Assembly (NCBI RefSeq): GCF_042648965.1
Contig: NZ_JBHRYJ010000002.1
Span: forward strand, 186,001 to 250,000
DNA length: 64,000 nt
Direction: 5' to 3'
DNA from: Ferrovibrio xuzhouensis
Lineage (GTDB): Bacteria; Pseudomonadota; Alphaproteobacteria; Ferrovibrionales; Ferrovibrionaceae
Of the stretch, positions 41,118 to 48,951 are shown piece by piece. Both the position numbers and the translations under genes were made by a program. The notes beneath the pieces were generated by a model. The model searched no databases. It was given only the letters and a program-made list of their open reading frames with translations, and was not told where the DNA came from. Numbering within the stretch: the first letter of the stretch is position 1; each line of letters opens with the position of its first letter.

Positions 41118-42353
41118 TCAGCTCAGCAGTTCATAGAGGGTGCGGGCGACCACCTCGGTGGCCTTGTTGAGGTCGCTCAGGACCAGCTTCTCGTCGGCAC
41201 GGTGGCCGTTGGCCTCCAGCAGGTTGCGCGGCCCGGCGCCGTACAGCACCGTCTTGACGCCCCTGGCCGAATAATGCCGCGCATCGGTATAGAGCGGGAT
41301 GCCCTCGGTGCCGACCGGCTTGCCCATTACCGCTGTGGCGTTGCGGGTCAGGATGTCGATCAGTTTCTCCACGCCGGGCACCATGCCGAAGGGCCGCGCC
41401 AGCATGATGCGGATGACCTGTGCGGTGATGCCGGGCAGGTGTTCGACCGCATGGGAGACGAGGTTGCGCAGGTTGGTCTCGACCTGTTCGGGGTTTTCTT
41501 CCGGGATCATGCGACGGTCGAGCCGGAAGGTGACGCGGTCGGGTACCACATTGGTGTTGATGCCGCCCTTGATCAGGCCGACCACCAAGGTCGGCGAGGT
41601 GATGCCCCCGACCTGCGAATGGATCGCCGCCAAGGTGTCGCGATAGGCATAGAGCGCGTTCAGCACATGGACGGCGGCTTCCATCGCGTCATGACCGGTG
41701 TCGGGCCGTGCCGCATGGGCCGACTTGCCGTTGACCGTGACTTCCAGGTGCAGGCAGCCGTTATGGGCGGTGGTCACCGCGTAGGAGAAACCGGCCGAGA
41801 AGGCATAATCGGGCTTCGAGATGCCCTGTTCCAGCAGCCATTGTGGGCCAATGGCACCGCCGGCTTCCTCGTCGTAGGTTAGGTGCAGCTCGATGGTGCC
41901 CTTGATCGGTTTGGCGAGTTTTTCCAGCGCCAGCAGGGCATAGGCGTAAGTGACGAAGTCGGACTTGGAGACGGCGGCACCGCGGCCATACATCACGCCG
42001 TCTTTTACCACGGCCGCGTAGGGATCGACGCTCCAGCCCTCGCCCGGTGCCACCACGTCGCCATGGGCGTTCAGCGCCACGACCGGCCCGTCGCCGAATT
42101 TTTTCCGCACCACGAGATTGACGCAGGAGATCATGCCATTGGCCTTGACCAGGTCGTCCGGCACCGGATGGCGCTCGACAGTGAAGCCAAGGCCCTCCAG
42201 CAATTCGGCGGCGCGTTTGGCATGCGGCGCGCAGTCGCCCGGCGGGTTGTCGGAGGGCACCTTCACCAGCTCGGCCAGCATGCCAGCCATGGCATCGGCG
42301 TTGGTGGTGACGAAATCGTGGATGGTGGCGGCAACCGCCTTGTCGATGGTCAT
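41118..42353 (-). CDS. M20 family metallohydrolase (ArgE/DapE-like), candidate ureidoglycolate-step enzyme
   Basis: The protein has 411 residues with M20 metal sites: VVALNAHGDVVAPGEGW (His and Asp), GRGAAVSKSDFVTYAYAL (bridging Asp expected; here Ser-Lys-Ser-Asp), LTYDEEAGGAIGPQWLL (Glu-Glu). The dimerisation domain has HNGCLHLEVTVNGKSAHAARPDTGHDAM, and the terminal His region is TDARHYSARG. M20 enzymes hydrolyse amide bonds; ArgE/DapE family names are by similarity. It lies between allantoate amidohydrolase and allantoinase with gaps of 8 and 5 bp. No ureidoglycolate lyase (AllA) or UAH gene is seen in the window, so this protein is a natural candidate for that step. The assignment is inferred only from context. 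Confidence 0.85.
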   Translation of the reverse strand: MTIDKAVAATIHDFVTTNADAMAGMLAELVKVPSDNPPGDCAPHAKRAAELLEGLGFTVERHPVPDDLVKANGMISCVNLVVRKKFGDGPVVALNAHGDVVAPGEGWSVDPYAAVVKDGVMYGRGAAVSKSDFVTYAYALLALEKLAKPIKGTIELHLTYDEEAGGAIGPQWLLEQGISKPDYAFSAGFSYAVTTAHNGCLHLEVTVNGKSAHAARPDTGHDAMEAAVHVLNALYAYRDTLAAIHSQVGGITSPTLVVGLIKGGINTNVVPDRVTFRLDRRMIPEENPEQVETNLRNLVSHAVEHLPGITAQVIRIMLARPFGMVPGVEKLIDILTRNATAVMGKPVGTEGIPLYTDARHYSARGVKTVLYGAGPRNLLEANGHRADEKLVLSDLNKATEVVARTLYELLS

Positions 42354-42361
42354 GGACGGGT

Positions 42362-43597
42362 TCAGTTCACGGGATGGAAGTTTTCGATGAAATGCAGCAG
42401 CGTGGCGGTCGCCAGCTCGACATCCTCGGCCAGCACGGCCTCGAGCGGATTGTGGCTGATGCCGCGCGTGCAGCGCATGAAGATCATGGCGACCGGACAA
42501 AGCGGGGCGAGGGTTGCGGCATCATGGCCGGCGCCGGACGGCAGCCGCATGGTCGGCACGCCCTGGGTCTTGATTGCCGCCTCGGCGGCATCCATCAGTC
42601 CCGGGTGGCAGGGTGTTGCCGTCGAGCGGTACAGCTCGGTCAGTTTGTGTTCGACATTGCGGCGGGCGCAGACGCGCGCGATCTCGGCGAATACGTCGTC
42701 GGCGGCGGCATCGCGCACTGAATCTTCCGCCGCGCGGATGTCCAGCGAGAAGACGGCCTTGCCGGGGATCACGTTCATGGCGCCGGGCAGCGCCTCCATC
42801 ATGCCGACGGTGCCGACCAGCGTCTCCGTGCCGGTGCAGCGCGTCTCGACATAGGTGACGATCTCGGCCGCCGCGACCAGGGCATCCTGGCGCTGGCCCA
42901 TCGGCACGGTGCCAGCATGGCCGGCCAGCCCGGTGATCTCGACGCGGATGCGCCGGGCGCCGGAAATCGCCGTGACCACGCCGAGCGCGAGGCCCTTGTT
43001 CTCCAGCACCGGGCCCTGCTCGATATGCAGTTCCATGAAGGCGGCGATGCTGCCGGGCCGGCGCGCGCAGCTGCCCACTTGCGCCGGATCAAGGCCGAAG
43101 GCCCGGTAGGCCTCGCCCATGCTGACGCCCTGCTTGTCTTTCGTCTCCAGCATGGCCGGATCAAAGGTGCCGGCGATGGCGCGGCTGCCGGCCATCGAGG
43201 CGCCGAAGCGGGTGCCTTCCTCGTTGGCGAAGCCGACCACCTCGATGGTATGCGGCAGCCGCACGCCGCGCCGGTGCAGGTCGGCAACGCAGGCCAGCGG
43301 CGCGATCACGCCCAGCATGCCGTCATACTTGCCGGCATTGCGCACGGTATCGAGATGCGAACCGCTCATCAGCACCGGGGCGTCGGGCGTGGCACCGGCA
43401 TAGCGGCCGACCAGGTTGCCGGCGCTGTCATGCTCGACCTCCATGCCGGCCTCGCGCATCCACTGCGCCACGGTCTCGTGCGCCGCGCGATGCTCGGGCG
43501 TCAGGAAGGTCCGGCACAGGTAATCCGGGCTTTCGCTGATGCGGCCGAGTTCGTCCAGCTGGGCGAGCATGCGGTCGGCGAAGCGGAAGGCAGGCAT
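42362..43597 (-). CDS. allC: Allantoate amidohydrolase (AllC/HyuC family Zn hydrolase)
   Basis: The protein has 411 residues, typical for allantoate amidohydrolase and N-carbamoyl-amino-acid hydrolase. The metal ligands are visible: VLMSGSHLDTVRNAGKYDGMLG (His, Asp), GFANEEGTRFG (Glu), AAFMELHIEQGPVLEN (His), and RLPSGAGHDAATLAPLCPVAMIFMRC (His). The binuclear site is Mn or Zn. The context of urate genes favours allantoate as substrate; N-carbamoyl amino acids are the alternative. It starts 25 bp downstream of the TGTATACA-like site at 43622 and leads the allC - M20 - puuE operon. Confidence 0.9.
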   Translation of the reverse strand: MPAFRFADRMLAQLDELGRISESPDYLCRTFLTPEHRAAHETVAQWMREAGMEVEHDSAGNLVGRYAGATPDAPVLMSGSHLDTVRNAGKYDGMLGVIAPLACVADLHRRGVRLPHTIEVVGFANEEGTRFGASMAGSRAIAGTFDPAMLETKDKQGVSMGEAYRAFGLDPAQVGSCARRPGSIAAFMELHIEQGPVLENKGLALGVVTAISGARRIRVEITGLAGHAGTVPMGQRQDALVAAAEIVTYVETRCTGTETLVGTVGMMEALPGAMNVIPGKAVFSLDIRAAEDSVRDAAADDVFAEIARVCARRNVEHKLTELYRSTATPCHPGLMDAAEAAIKTQGVPTMRLPSGAGHDAATLAPLCPVAMIFMRCTRGISHNPLEAVLAEDVELATATLLHFIENFHPVN

Positions 43598-43621
43598 CGG
43601 GGAGGGCTCCTTGCCGGATGA

Positions 43622-43631
43622 TTGTATACAG
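43622..43631. promoter_or_regulatory. Candidate GntR operator TTGTATACAG (allC / glycerate kinase)
   Basis: A perfect TGTATACA palindrome (43623-43630) lies 26 bp before the allC start and 78 bp before the divergent glycerate kinase start. It would cover the allC promoter. It shares GTATACAG with the sites at 36805 and 45062. Confidence 0.65.
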
Positions 43632-43708
43632 TTTTTCGACCTTACACTGGCCGGTGATACTGGCCAAGGGCGCAGGCATGCATTAGCAACGGGATGGGAG
43701 AATAAAGC

Positions 43709-45004
43709 ATGTCGTTCGAGCCCGAGTTACTGTTGCGCGCAATGTTCGAGGCCGCCCGCAAGGCAGCCGATCCTGCCGTCTGCGTGCCGCCGTTTCTGCC
43801 GGCCGCGCCGGTGCGCAAGGATGGCAGCTGGGGCCGCACCATCGTGGTCGGCGCCGGCAAGGCGGCGGCCAGCATGGCGCGCGCCGTCGAACTGGCCTGG
43901 CCGGAAAAGAATCACGATGCACCGCTCGAGGGTCTGGTGGTCACCCGCTACGGCCATGACGTGCCCTGCGACCGTATCATCGTCGTCGAGGCGGCTCATC
44001 CGGTGCCCGACAGTGCCGGCGAAAAGGCTGCCGCGCTGATCCTCGGCAAGGTGCAGGGGCTGACCGCCGACGATCTGGTGCTGTGCCTGATCTCGGGCGG
44101 CGGCTCGGCGCTGCTGGCGCTGCCGGCGCCGGGCCTGACCTTGGCCGACAAGCAGGCGGTGAACCAGGCCCTGCTGAAATCCGGCGCCAACATTGCCGAG
44201 ATGAATTGCGTGCGCAAACATCTCTCGGCGATCAAGGGCGGCCGGCTGGCGGCCGCGGCGGCACCGGCCCAGGTGGTGTCGCTGCTGATCTCCGACGTGC
44301 CGGGCGACGATCCGGCGGTGATTGCTTCGGGTCCGACGGTGCCCGACCCGACCGATTTTGCCGAGGCACGCGCGGTGCTGGAGAAATACGCCATTGATCT
44401 GCCGCCGGCCGTGGCGAAGCATATGGCCGCGGCGGCGGACGAGACGCCCAAGCCCGGCGATCCGGCGTTCGAGCGGACCCGCACGGTGATGGTGGCGGCG
44501 CCGCAGATGGCGCTGGAGGCGGCAGCGAAAGTCGCCCGCGCCGCCGGTGTGACGCCGGTCATCCTCGGCGATGCCATCGAGGGCGAGGCCCGCGAGGTGG
44601 CGACCGTGATGGCCGGCATCGCCAGCCAGGTGCGCCGCCATGCCCAGCCGGCCGGGGTGCCCTGCGTGCTGCTATCGGGCGGCGAGACCACGGTGACGGT
44701 GCGCGGCAAGGGCCGCGGCGGCCGCAACGCCGAATTCCTCACCGCGCTGGGGGTGGCGCTGGACGGCGCCGAGGGGGTCTGGGCGCTGGCCGGCGATACC
44801 GACGGCATCGACGGCAGCGAGGATAATGCCGGCGCGCTGCTGACGCCCGACAGCGTTGCCCGGGCGGCGGCCAAGGGCGTGGATGCGAAGGCCTGCCTCG
44901 CCGACAACGACGGCTACAGCTTCTTCCAGGCGACCGGCGGGCTGATCATGACCGGGCCGACCCTGACCAATGTCAACGACTTTCGCGCCATTCTGGTTCT
45001 GTGA
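43709..45004 (+). CDS. Glycerate 2-kinase (MOFRL/GK-II family)
   Basis: The protein has 431 residues. The N-terminal GK-II domain contains TIVVGAGKAAASMARAVE (about 44-61), VVEAAHPVPDSAG, and LCLISGGGSALLALPAPGLT. Next comes EMNCVRKHLSAIKGGRLA, the conserved catalytic region. The C-terminal MOFRL domain has LLSGGETTVTVRGKGRGGRNAEFLTALG and LAGDTDGIDGSEDNAGALL. It converts glycerate to 2-phosphoglycerate; older annotations call the family hydroxypyruvate reductase (TtuD). Beside allantoin genes it would finish the route glyoxylate - tartronate semialdehyde - glycerate, although glyoxylate carboligase and its reductase are not in the window. It is divergent from allC and shares its operator. 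Confidence 0.92.
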   Translation: MSFEPELLLRAMFEAARKAADPAVCVPPFLPAAPVRKDGSWGRTIVVGAGKAAASMARAVELAWPEKNHDAPLEGLVVTRYGHDVPCDRIIVVEAAHPVPDSAGEKAAALILGKVQGLTADDLVLCLISGGGSALLALPAPGLTLADKQAVNQALLKSGANIAEMNCVRKHLSAIKGGRLAAAAAPAQVVSLLISDVPGDDPAVIASGPTVPDPTDFAEARAVLEKYAIDLPPAVAKHMAAAADETPKPGDPAFERTRTVMVAAPQMALEAAAKVARAAGVTPVILGDAIEGEAREVATVMAGIASQVRRHAQPAGVPCVLLSGGETTVTVRGKGRGGRNAEFLTALGVALDGAEGVWALAGDTDGIDGSEDNAGALLTPDSVARAAAKGVDAKACLADNDGYSFFQATGGLIMTGPTLTNVNDFRAILVL

Positions 45005-45061
45005 TCCGGCGGGCAGCCCAGCCGGCATGACACGGCGGCGCTGGCCCCGCGGCCGGCGAAA

Positions 45062-45071
45062 CTGTATACAG
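45062..45071. promoter_or_regulatory. Candidate GntR operator CTGTATACAG (uraD operon)
   Basis: A perfect 10-bp palindrome, CTGTATACAG, lies 33 bp upstream of uraD, the first gene of the uraD-uraH-guaD string. It is the best palindromic version of the motif and could cover the -10 region. Confidence 0.68.
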
Positions 45072-45104
45072 AAATACAGACGCTGACCGTCCTCCGCAGG
45101 GGCC

Positions 45105-45656
45105 ATGACCGACTTCCCGCTCGTCCACACGGCGCTGACGCTCGCCGACCTCAACCGCATCGCGGCGCCGGATTTCGTCATCGCGCTCGACGGCATCTTC
45201 GAGCATTCGCCCTGGATCGCCGAGCGTGCGGTGGTGCGGCGGCCGTTCGGCAGCCTCGATGCCCTGCATGGCGCGCTGGTGGCGGCGATGTGGGCGGCCA
45301 CCCCGGACGAACAGCGCGACCTGCTCTGCGCCCATCCGGAACTGGCCGGCAGGGAAGCCGATGCCGGCACGCTGACCGATCATTCGACCGGCGAGCAGGA
45401 CAGCGCCGGGCTGACCCGGCTGAGCCCAGGCGAAAAGCAGCGCATCCTGCAGCTCAACGCGACCTACCGCGACCGTCACGGGTTTCCCTTTATCATCGCC
45501 GTGAAGCTGCGTACCAAGCGGCAGATCTTTGCCGAGTTCGAACGCCGCCTGAACAACACGCCCGACGTCGAATTCGGCACTGCGCTGGCCGAGGTGGGGC
45601 GCATTGCCCGCATCCGGCTCGACGCGCTGCTGTCGGCGGCACCGGTGCAGGCCTGA
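45105..45656 (+). CDS. uraD: 2-oxo-4-hydroxy-4-carboxy-5-ureidoimidazoline (OHCU) decarboxylase
   Basis: The protein has 183 residues. UraD decarboxylates OHCU to (S)-allantoin, the last step of urate breakdown to allantoin. The catalytic His is His77 in LLCAHPELAG. The end of the fold is LSPGEKQRILQLNATYRDRHGFPFIIAVKLRTKRQIFAEFERRLNN, with the conserved FPFI segment. The first half (LTLADLNRIAAPDFVIALDGIFEHSPWIAERA) is the FxxxLxGIxEHSPW family motif. It is followed by uraH after 18 bp. Confidence 0.95.
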   Translation: MTDFPLVHTALTLADLNRIAAPDFVIALDGIFEHSPWIAERAVVRRPFGSLDALHGALVAAMWAATPDEQRDLLCAHPELAGREADAGTLTDHSTGEQDSAGLTRLSPGEKQRILQLNATYRDRHGFPFIIAVKLRTKRQIFAEFERRLNNTPDVEFGTALAEVGRIARIRLDALLSAAPVQA

Positions 45657-45674
45657 CAGCATGGAGAGACCGCG

Positions 45675-46028
45675 ATGGGCCGCCTGACCACTCATGTCCT
45701 CGACACCATGCATGGCCGGCCGGCCGCCGGCCTGACCATCGACCTCTATGCACTGGACGGCGACAGCCGCCGTCTGGTCAAACAGATCACCACCAACAGC
45801 GACGGCCGTGCCGACGCGCCGCTGCTGGACGGTCCGGAGTTCCGTGCCGGACGCTACGAGCTGGTCTTCCATGTGGCGCCGTATTTCCTGGCGCGCGGTG
45901 TCTATCTGCCCGATCCGCCCTTCCTCGACGCCGTGCCGATCCGTTTCGGCATCGCCGAGGAAGGCAGCCATTACCATGTGCCGCTGCTGGTCTCGCCGTG
46001 GAGTTTTTCCACCTATCGCGGCAGCTGA
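45675..46028 (+). CDS. uraH: 5-hydroxyisourate hydrolase
   Basis: The protein has 117 residues of the transthyretin-like family. It hydrolyses 5-hydroxyisourate to OHCU. The N-terminal HVLDTMHGRPAAGL carries the first active-site His (His7). The conserved Arg-containing strand FRAGRYELVFHV and the C-terminal YRGS (114-117), the signature that separates the enzyme from transthyretin, are present. GSHYHVPLLVSPWSFSTYRGS holds the second His. No signal peptide is present. The Shine-Dalgarno GGAGA lies 9 bp before the ATG. guaD follows after 4 bp. Confidence 0.96.
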   Translation: MGRLTTHVLDTMHGRPAAGLTIDLYALDGDSRRLVKQITTNSDGRADAPLLDGPEFRAGRYELVFHVAPYFLARGVYLPDPPFLDAVPIRFGIAEEGSHYHVPLLVSPWSFSTYRGS

Positions 46029-46032
46029 CGTC

Positions 46033-46503
46033 ATGGATCATGCCGGTTTCATGCGCCATGCCATCGCCTTGAGTCGCCGGCACATGCAGGCCGGCGACGG
46101 CGGGCCGTTCGGTGCGGTGATTGTGCTGGATGGCAAGATCGTCGGCGAAGGCTGGAACCGGGTGACCTCACAGAACGATCCGACCGCCCACGCCGAGGTG
46201 GTGGCGATCCGCGAAGCCTGCGGCCGGCTCAAGCGGTTCGATCTGCGCGGCGCCGTGCTCTATACGAGCTGCGAACCCTGTCCGATGTGTCTTGCCGCCA
46301 CTTACTGGGCACGCATCGACCGGCTGTATTACGGCAACACCCAGGCCGATGCGGCGGCGATCGAGTTCGACGATGCCTTCCTCTATCGCGAGCTTGCCCT
46401 GCCGATGCCGCAGCGCAGCCTCCGGTGCGAGCAGATCCTGCACACGGAAGCGCGATCCGTATTCGAGGAATGGGCCGCGAAGCCCGACAAGGTGTGGTAT
46501 TAG
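46033..46503 (+). CDS. guaD: Guanine deaminase (CDA-superfamily nucleoside/base deaminase)
   Basis: The protein has 156 residues, the length of the Bacillus GuaD type. Zinc ligands are His53 (with catalytic Glu55) in TAHAEVVAIREA and Cys83 and Cys86 in YTSCEPCPMCLAA. The YWARIDRLYYGNTQADAAAIEFDDAFLYREL segment after the zinc site matches GuaD rather than tRNA adenosine or cytosine deaminases. It converts guanine to xanthine and thereby feeds the urate pathway. It begins 4 bp after uraH. Its stop is overlapped by the in-frame start zone of a Crp/Fnr-type gene. Confidence 0.9.
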   Translation: MDHAGFMRHAIALSRRHMQAGDGGPFGAVIVLDGKIVGEGWNRVTSQNDPTAHAEVVAIREACGRLKRFDLRGAVLYTSCEPCPMCLAATYWARIDRLYYGNTQADAAAIEFDDAFLYRELALPMPQRSLRCEQILHTEARSVFEEWAAKPDKVWY

Positions 46504-47092
46504 CGGCGCCCCGGACTGGCTCTCTCTTGTTCCGCCCGGCCGCCTGCGCCGTCGGACCCTCGCGGCCGGCGAGGTGGCATTCCGCCAGGGCGACCGGGCA
46601 ACGGCGATTTTCCGGGTCGAAGCCGGCCGCTTTCGACTGGTCCGGCATCTTGAGGATGGAGCCGGTGTCGCGCTGCATGTGGCTCGTGTAGGCGAAACGT
46701 TTGCCGAGGCAGCGCTGTTTGCAGCCAGTTATCATTGTGATGCCGTGGCCGAGGTCGAGAGCGTGCTGCTGGCAGTCCCAAAAGCCGATTTGCTGGCGGC
46801 ACTCACGCGCGAGCCGGAGGCAGCGCTTGGCTATGCCCGGCATCTCGGCCGCCAGGTGCGCGATCTGCGCGCACAGCTGGAATTGCGCAATATCCGGAAT
46901 GCCCCGCAGCGGTTGCTGGCCTGGCTGCATCTGCATGCTTCAGGCGATCCGCCGGTCGTGATGCTGGATCGGCCCTGGACCGAGATCGCACCGGAACTCG
47001 GGCTGACGCATGAAGCCGTCTACCGGGCACTGGCGGCCTTGCAGAAGGCGCGGCGGATCCGCCGAAACAAGGATATGATCCGGATCATATGA
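46499..47092 (+). CDS. Crp/Fnr family regulator with no canonical start codon
   Basis: About 197 residues are recognisable. A cyclic-nucleotide-binding-like sensor has RRTLAAGEVAFRQGDRATAIFRVEAGRFRLVRHLEDG. The long helix is ALGYARHLGRQVRDLRAQLELRNIRNAPQRLLAWL, and the C-terminal HTH is WTEIAPELGLTHEAVYRALAALQKARRIRR. I see no Fnr-type cysteine cluster. The expected N-terminus lies at the end of guaD. In frame there is no ATG, GTG or TTG between TTG at 46394 (deep inside guaD) and GTG at 46574 (already inside the sensor strand). An ATT at 46499, overlapping the guaD stop, would give the right length; a frameshifted fusion with guaD or a sequencing error are alternatives. I give the 5' end as approximate. 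Confidence 0.72.
   Translation: MSGAPDWLSLVPPGRLRRRTLAAGEVAFRQGDRATAIFRVEAGRFRLVRHLEDGAGVALHVARVGETFAEAALFAASYHCDAVAEVESVLLAVPKADLLAALTREPEAALGYARHLGRQVRDLRAQLELRNIRNAPQRLLAWLHLHASGDPPVVMLDRPWTEIAPELGLTHEAVYRALAALQKARRIRRNKDMIRII
47073..47090. promoter_or_regulatory. Perfect 18-bp palindrome upstream of cytochrome c gene
   Basis: ATATGATCCGGATCATAT reads the same on both strands. It encodes the last residues of the Crp/Fnr protein and lies 52 bp upstream of the secreted c-type cytochrome ATG, a natural operator position. The half-site ATATGATC has some likeness to Fnr-type TTGAT half-sites but spacing differs. Confidence 0.6.
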
Positions 47093-47142
47093 TGGTGCCA
47101 TGGGCGGCAGTAGCATTCATTCGAATCACCGGGGATGCACCC

Positions 47143-47661
47143 ATGTGCCTTGTTCGAATTCTGCTGGTTTCTGTGCTGATGGCCGGTGCGGCCGGCTTCG
47201 CTCTTGCGGCCGATGACATGCATCAGCATCAGCAACACATGCCCCAGCAACAGATGCCGATGGGTGACCGCGCGGCGCAGCAGGCAGCGTCGGATGAGCG
47301 GCAGCTGGTCACCTACCCCGAAGCCCTGCGGATCCGGACCCTCGCCAACATGCGTAATCACCTGCTGGCACTTTCCGAAATCCAGGAGGCGCTGGCCACA
47401 AGTGATTTCGACAAGGCGGCGGATATCGCCGAAAGCCGGCTTGGCATGAACTCGCTGAGCCTGCATGGCGCCCACGAGGTCGCGCCGTTCATGCCGGAGG
47501 GCATGCAGCTTGCCGGCACGGCGATGCATCATGCCGCCAGCCGGTTCGCCCTGGCAGCCAAGGATGCCGGAGTGACCGGCGACATGAAGTCGGCGCTGTC
47601 CGCCCTGGCCATGACGACGCAAGCCTGCACCGCCTGCCACAGCGCATACCGGCTGCAATAG
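47143..47661 (+). CDS. Secreted class II (cytochrome c'-like) c-type cytochrome
   Basis: The protein has 172 residues. The signal peptide is MCLVRILLVSVLMAGAAGFALA (about 1-22). A His/Met/Gln-rich segment follows (DMHQHQQHMPQQQMPMGD, about 25-43), likely flexible and possibly metal-binding. The mature domain is four-helical, with the single haem-binding CTACH at the extreme C-terminus (Cys162, Cys165, His166), the class II arrangement. An in-frame ATG at 47089 is possible but lacks a good signal. The ATG at 47143 has GGGG upstream. It sits between the Crp/Fnr gene and the convergent PuuD urate oxidase, so it could accept electrons from PuuD or sense redox ligands. Confidence 0.78.
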   Translation: MCLVRILLVSVLMAGAAGFALAADDMHQHQQHMPQQQMPMGDRAAQQAASDERQLVTYPEALRIRTLANMRNHLLALSEIQEALATSDFDKAADIAESRLGMNSLSLHGAHEVAPFMPEGMQLAGTAMHHAASRFALAAKDAGVTGDMKSALSALAMTTQACTACHSAYRLQ

Positions 47662-47682
47662 GCTCGGTCGGAATCCGGAAGC

Positions 47683-48870
47683 TTAGTCGAGCGGCGCGCC
47701 GGCGGCGATCCAGGCGCCGATCTTCTGGCGCTCTTCCTCGGTCACCCCGGTGGCATTGCCCGGCGGCATCGTTTCGGTGCGCACCGCCTGCTGGTTGATC
47801 AGCGCGGCATAGCGTTTCAGCTGCTCCGGCGTTTCCAGCATGATGCCCTTCGGCGCCTCGGCGATGCCGTCGAAGGTCGGCTTGGCGGCGTGGCACGGCG
47901 TGCAGCGGCTGGCGGTGATCCGGTGCACCTCTTCGGCGCTGACGGCCTCGCCGAAGGCCTTCTTGCGCGGGTCCCAGTGGGTGAAGAACACCAGCCCGAC
48001 CACCAGCAGGAAGGCGACGGCGAGGAATTCGTAGCGCCGGCCGCGGCCCTGGTTCTTCAGGTTGAAGAAATGCCGTACCAGGCCGCCGATCACCATCACC
48101 ACGGCGAGGATCACCCAGCCGTAGGGATGGCCGTAGGTGATCGGGTAATGGTTGCTGATCATGGCGAACAGCACCGGCAGGGTCAGGTAGTTGTTGTGCA
48201 GCGAACGCTGCTTGGCCTGCTTGCCGTAAGTCGGGTCCGGTACCTGGCCGGCCAGCATCTCGGCCACCGCCTTACGCTGGTTCGGAATGATGTTATGCGC
48301 CACGTTGGCCGCCATGATGGTGCCGATCAGGGCGCCGACATGCAGGTAGGCGGCGCGCGCCGAGAAGATCTGGGTATAGCCCCAGGCCGCGGCGACCAGC
48401 AGCACGAAGCCGACGATGGCGAGCAGCGCGTCATTCTTGCCCAGCGGCGACTTGCACAGCAGGTCGTAGACGATCCAGCCGAGAAACAGCGAGGCGAGGC
48501 TGAGGCCGATTGCCTCGCCCTGGCTGAGCGGCAGCACCTTGGGGTCGATCAGATACAGGTCGGCGCCGACGTAATACAGCACGCCGAGCAGGAAGAAGCC
48601 ACTGATCCAGGTGAAATAGGCCTCGTATTTGAACCAGTGCAGTTCCGGCGGCAGGTGCGCCGGCGCCACCGAGTATTTCTCGGTGAAATAAAAGCCGCCG
48701 CCATGGATCAGCCAAGCCTGGCCGAGCACGCCGGGCTGTTGGGTCTCGCCCTTGCGCAGCGAATTGTCGAGCCAGACGAAAAAGAAGGACGAGCCGATCC
48801 AGGCGATGCCGAAAATCAGGTGCATCCAGCGCAGCACCAGATTGAGCCATTCAAGGGCCAGGTCGGTCAT
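47683..48870 (-). CDS. puuD: Membrane urate oxidase PuuD with cytochrome c domain
   Basis: The protein has 395 residues. PuuD is the bacterial membrane-bound urate oxidase. The N-terminal 300 residues contain about eight hydrophobic spans (RWMHLIFGIAWIGSSFFFVWLDN, FTWISGFFLLGVLYYVG, LFLGWIVYDLL, LLAIVGFVLLVAAAWGYT, AYLHVGALIGTIMAANVAHNIIPNQ, WVILAVVMVIGGLVRHFFN, EFLAVAFLLVVGLVFFTHW). The C-terminal domain has a CTPCH haem site (Cys323, Cys326, His327). MPPGNATGV supplies the axial Met. It oxidises urate to 5-hydroxyisourate and passes electrons to the respiratory chain instead of forming peroxide. It converges on the cytochrome gene. A degenerate TGTATACA-like site lies 82 bp upstream of its start. 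Confidence 0.94.
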   Translation of the reverse strand: MTDLALEWLNLVLRWMHLIFGIAWIGSSFFFVWLDNSLRKGETQQPGVLGQAWLIHGGGFYFTEKYSVAPAHLPPELHWFKYEAYFTWISGFFLLGVLYYVGADLYLIDPKVLPLSQGEAIGLSLASLFLGWIVYDLLCKSPLGKNDALLAIVGFVLLVAAAWGYTQIFSARAAYLHVGALIGTIMAANVAHNIIPNQRKAVAEMLAGQVPDPTYGKQAKQRSLHNNYLTLPVLFAMISNHYPITYGHPYGWVILAVVMVIGGLVRHFFNLKNQGRGRRYEFLAVAFLLVVGLVFFTHWDPRKKAFGEAVSAEEVHRITASRCTPCHAAKPTFDGIAEAPKGIMLETPEQLKRYAALINQQAVRTETMPPGNATGVTEEERQKIGAWIAAGAPLD

Positions 48871-48951
48871 GGGGGCAGGAACTCCGGGAGCGCGGTCGGG
48901 GCGGGCAGGCCGTTCAACCCGTAATGGCGCGCCCTGCGATCGTCAACCGGA

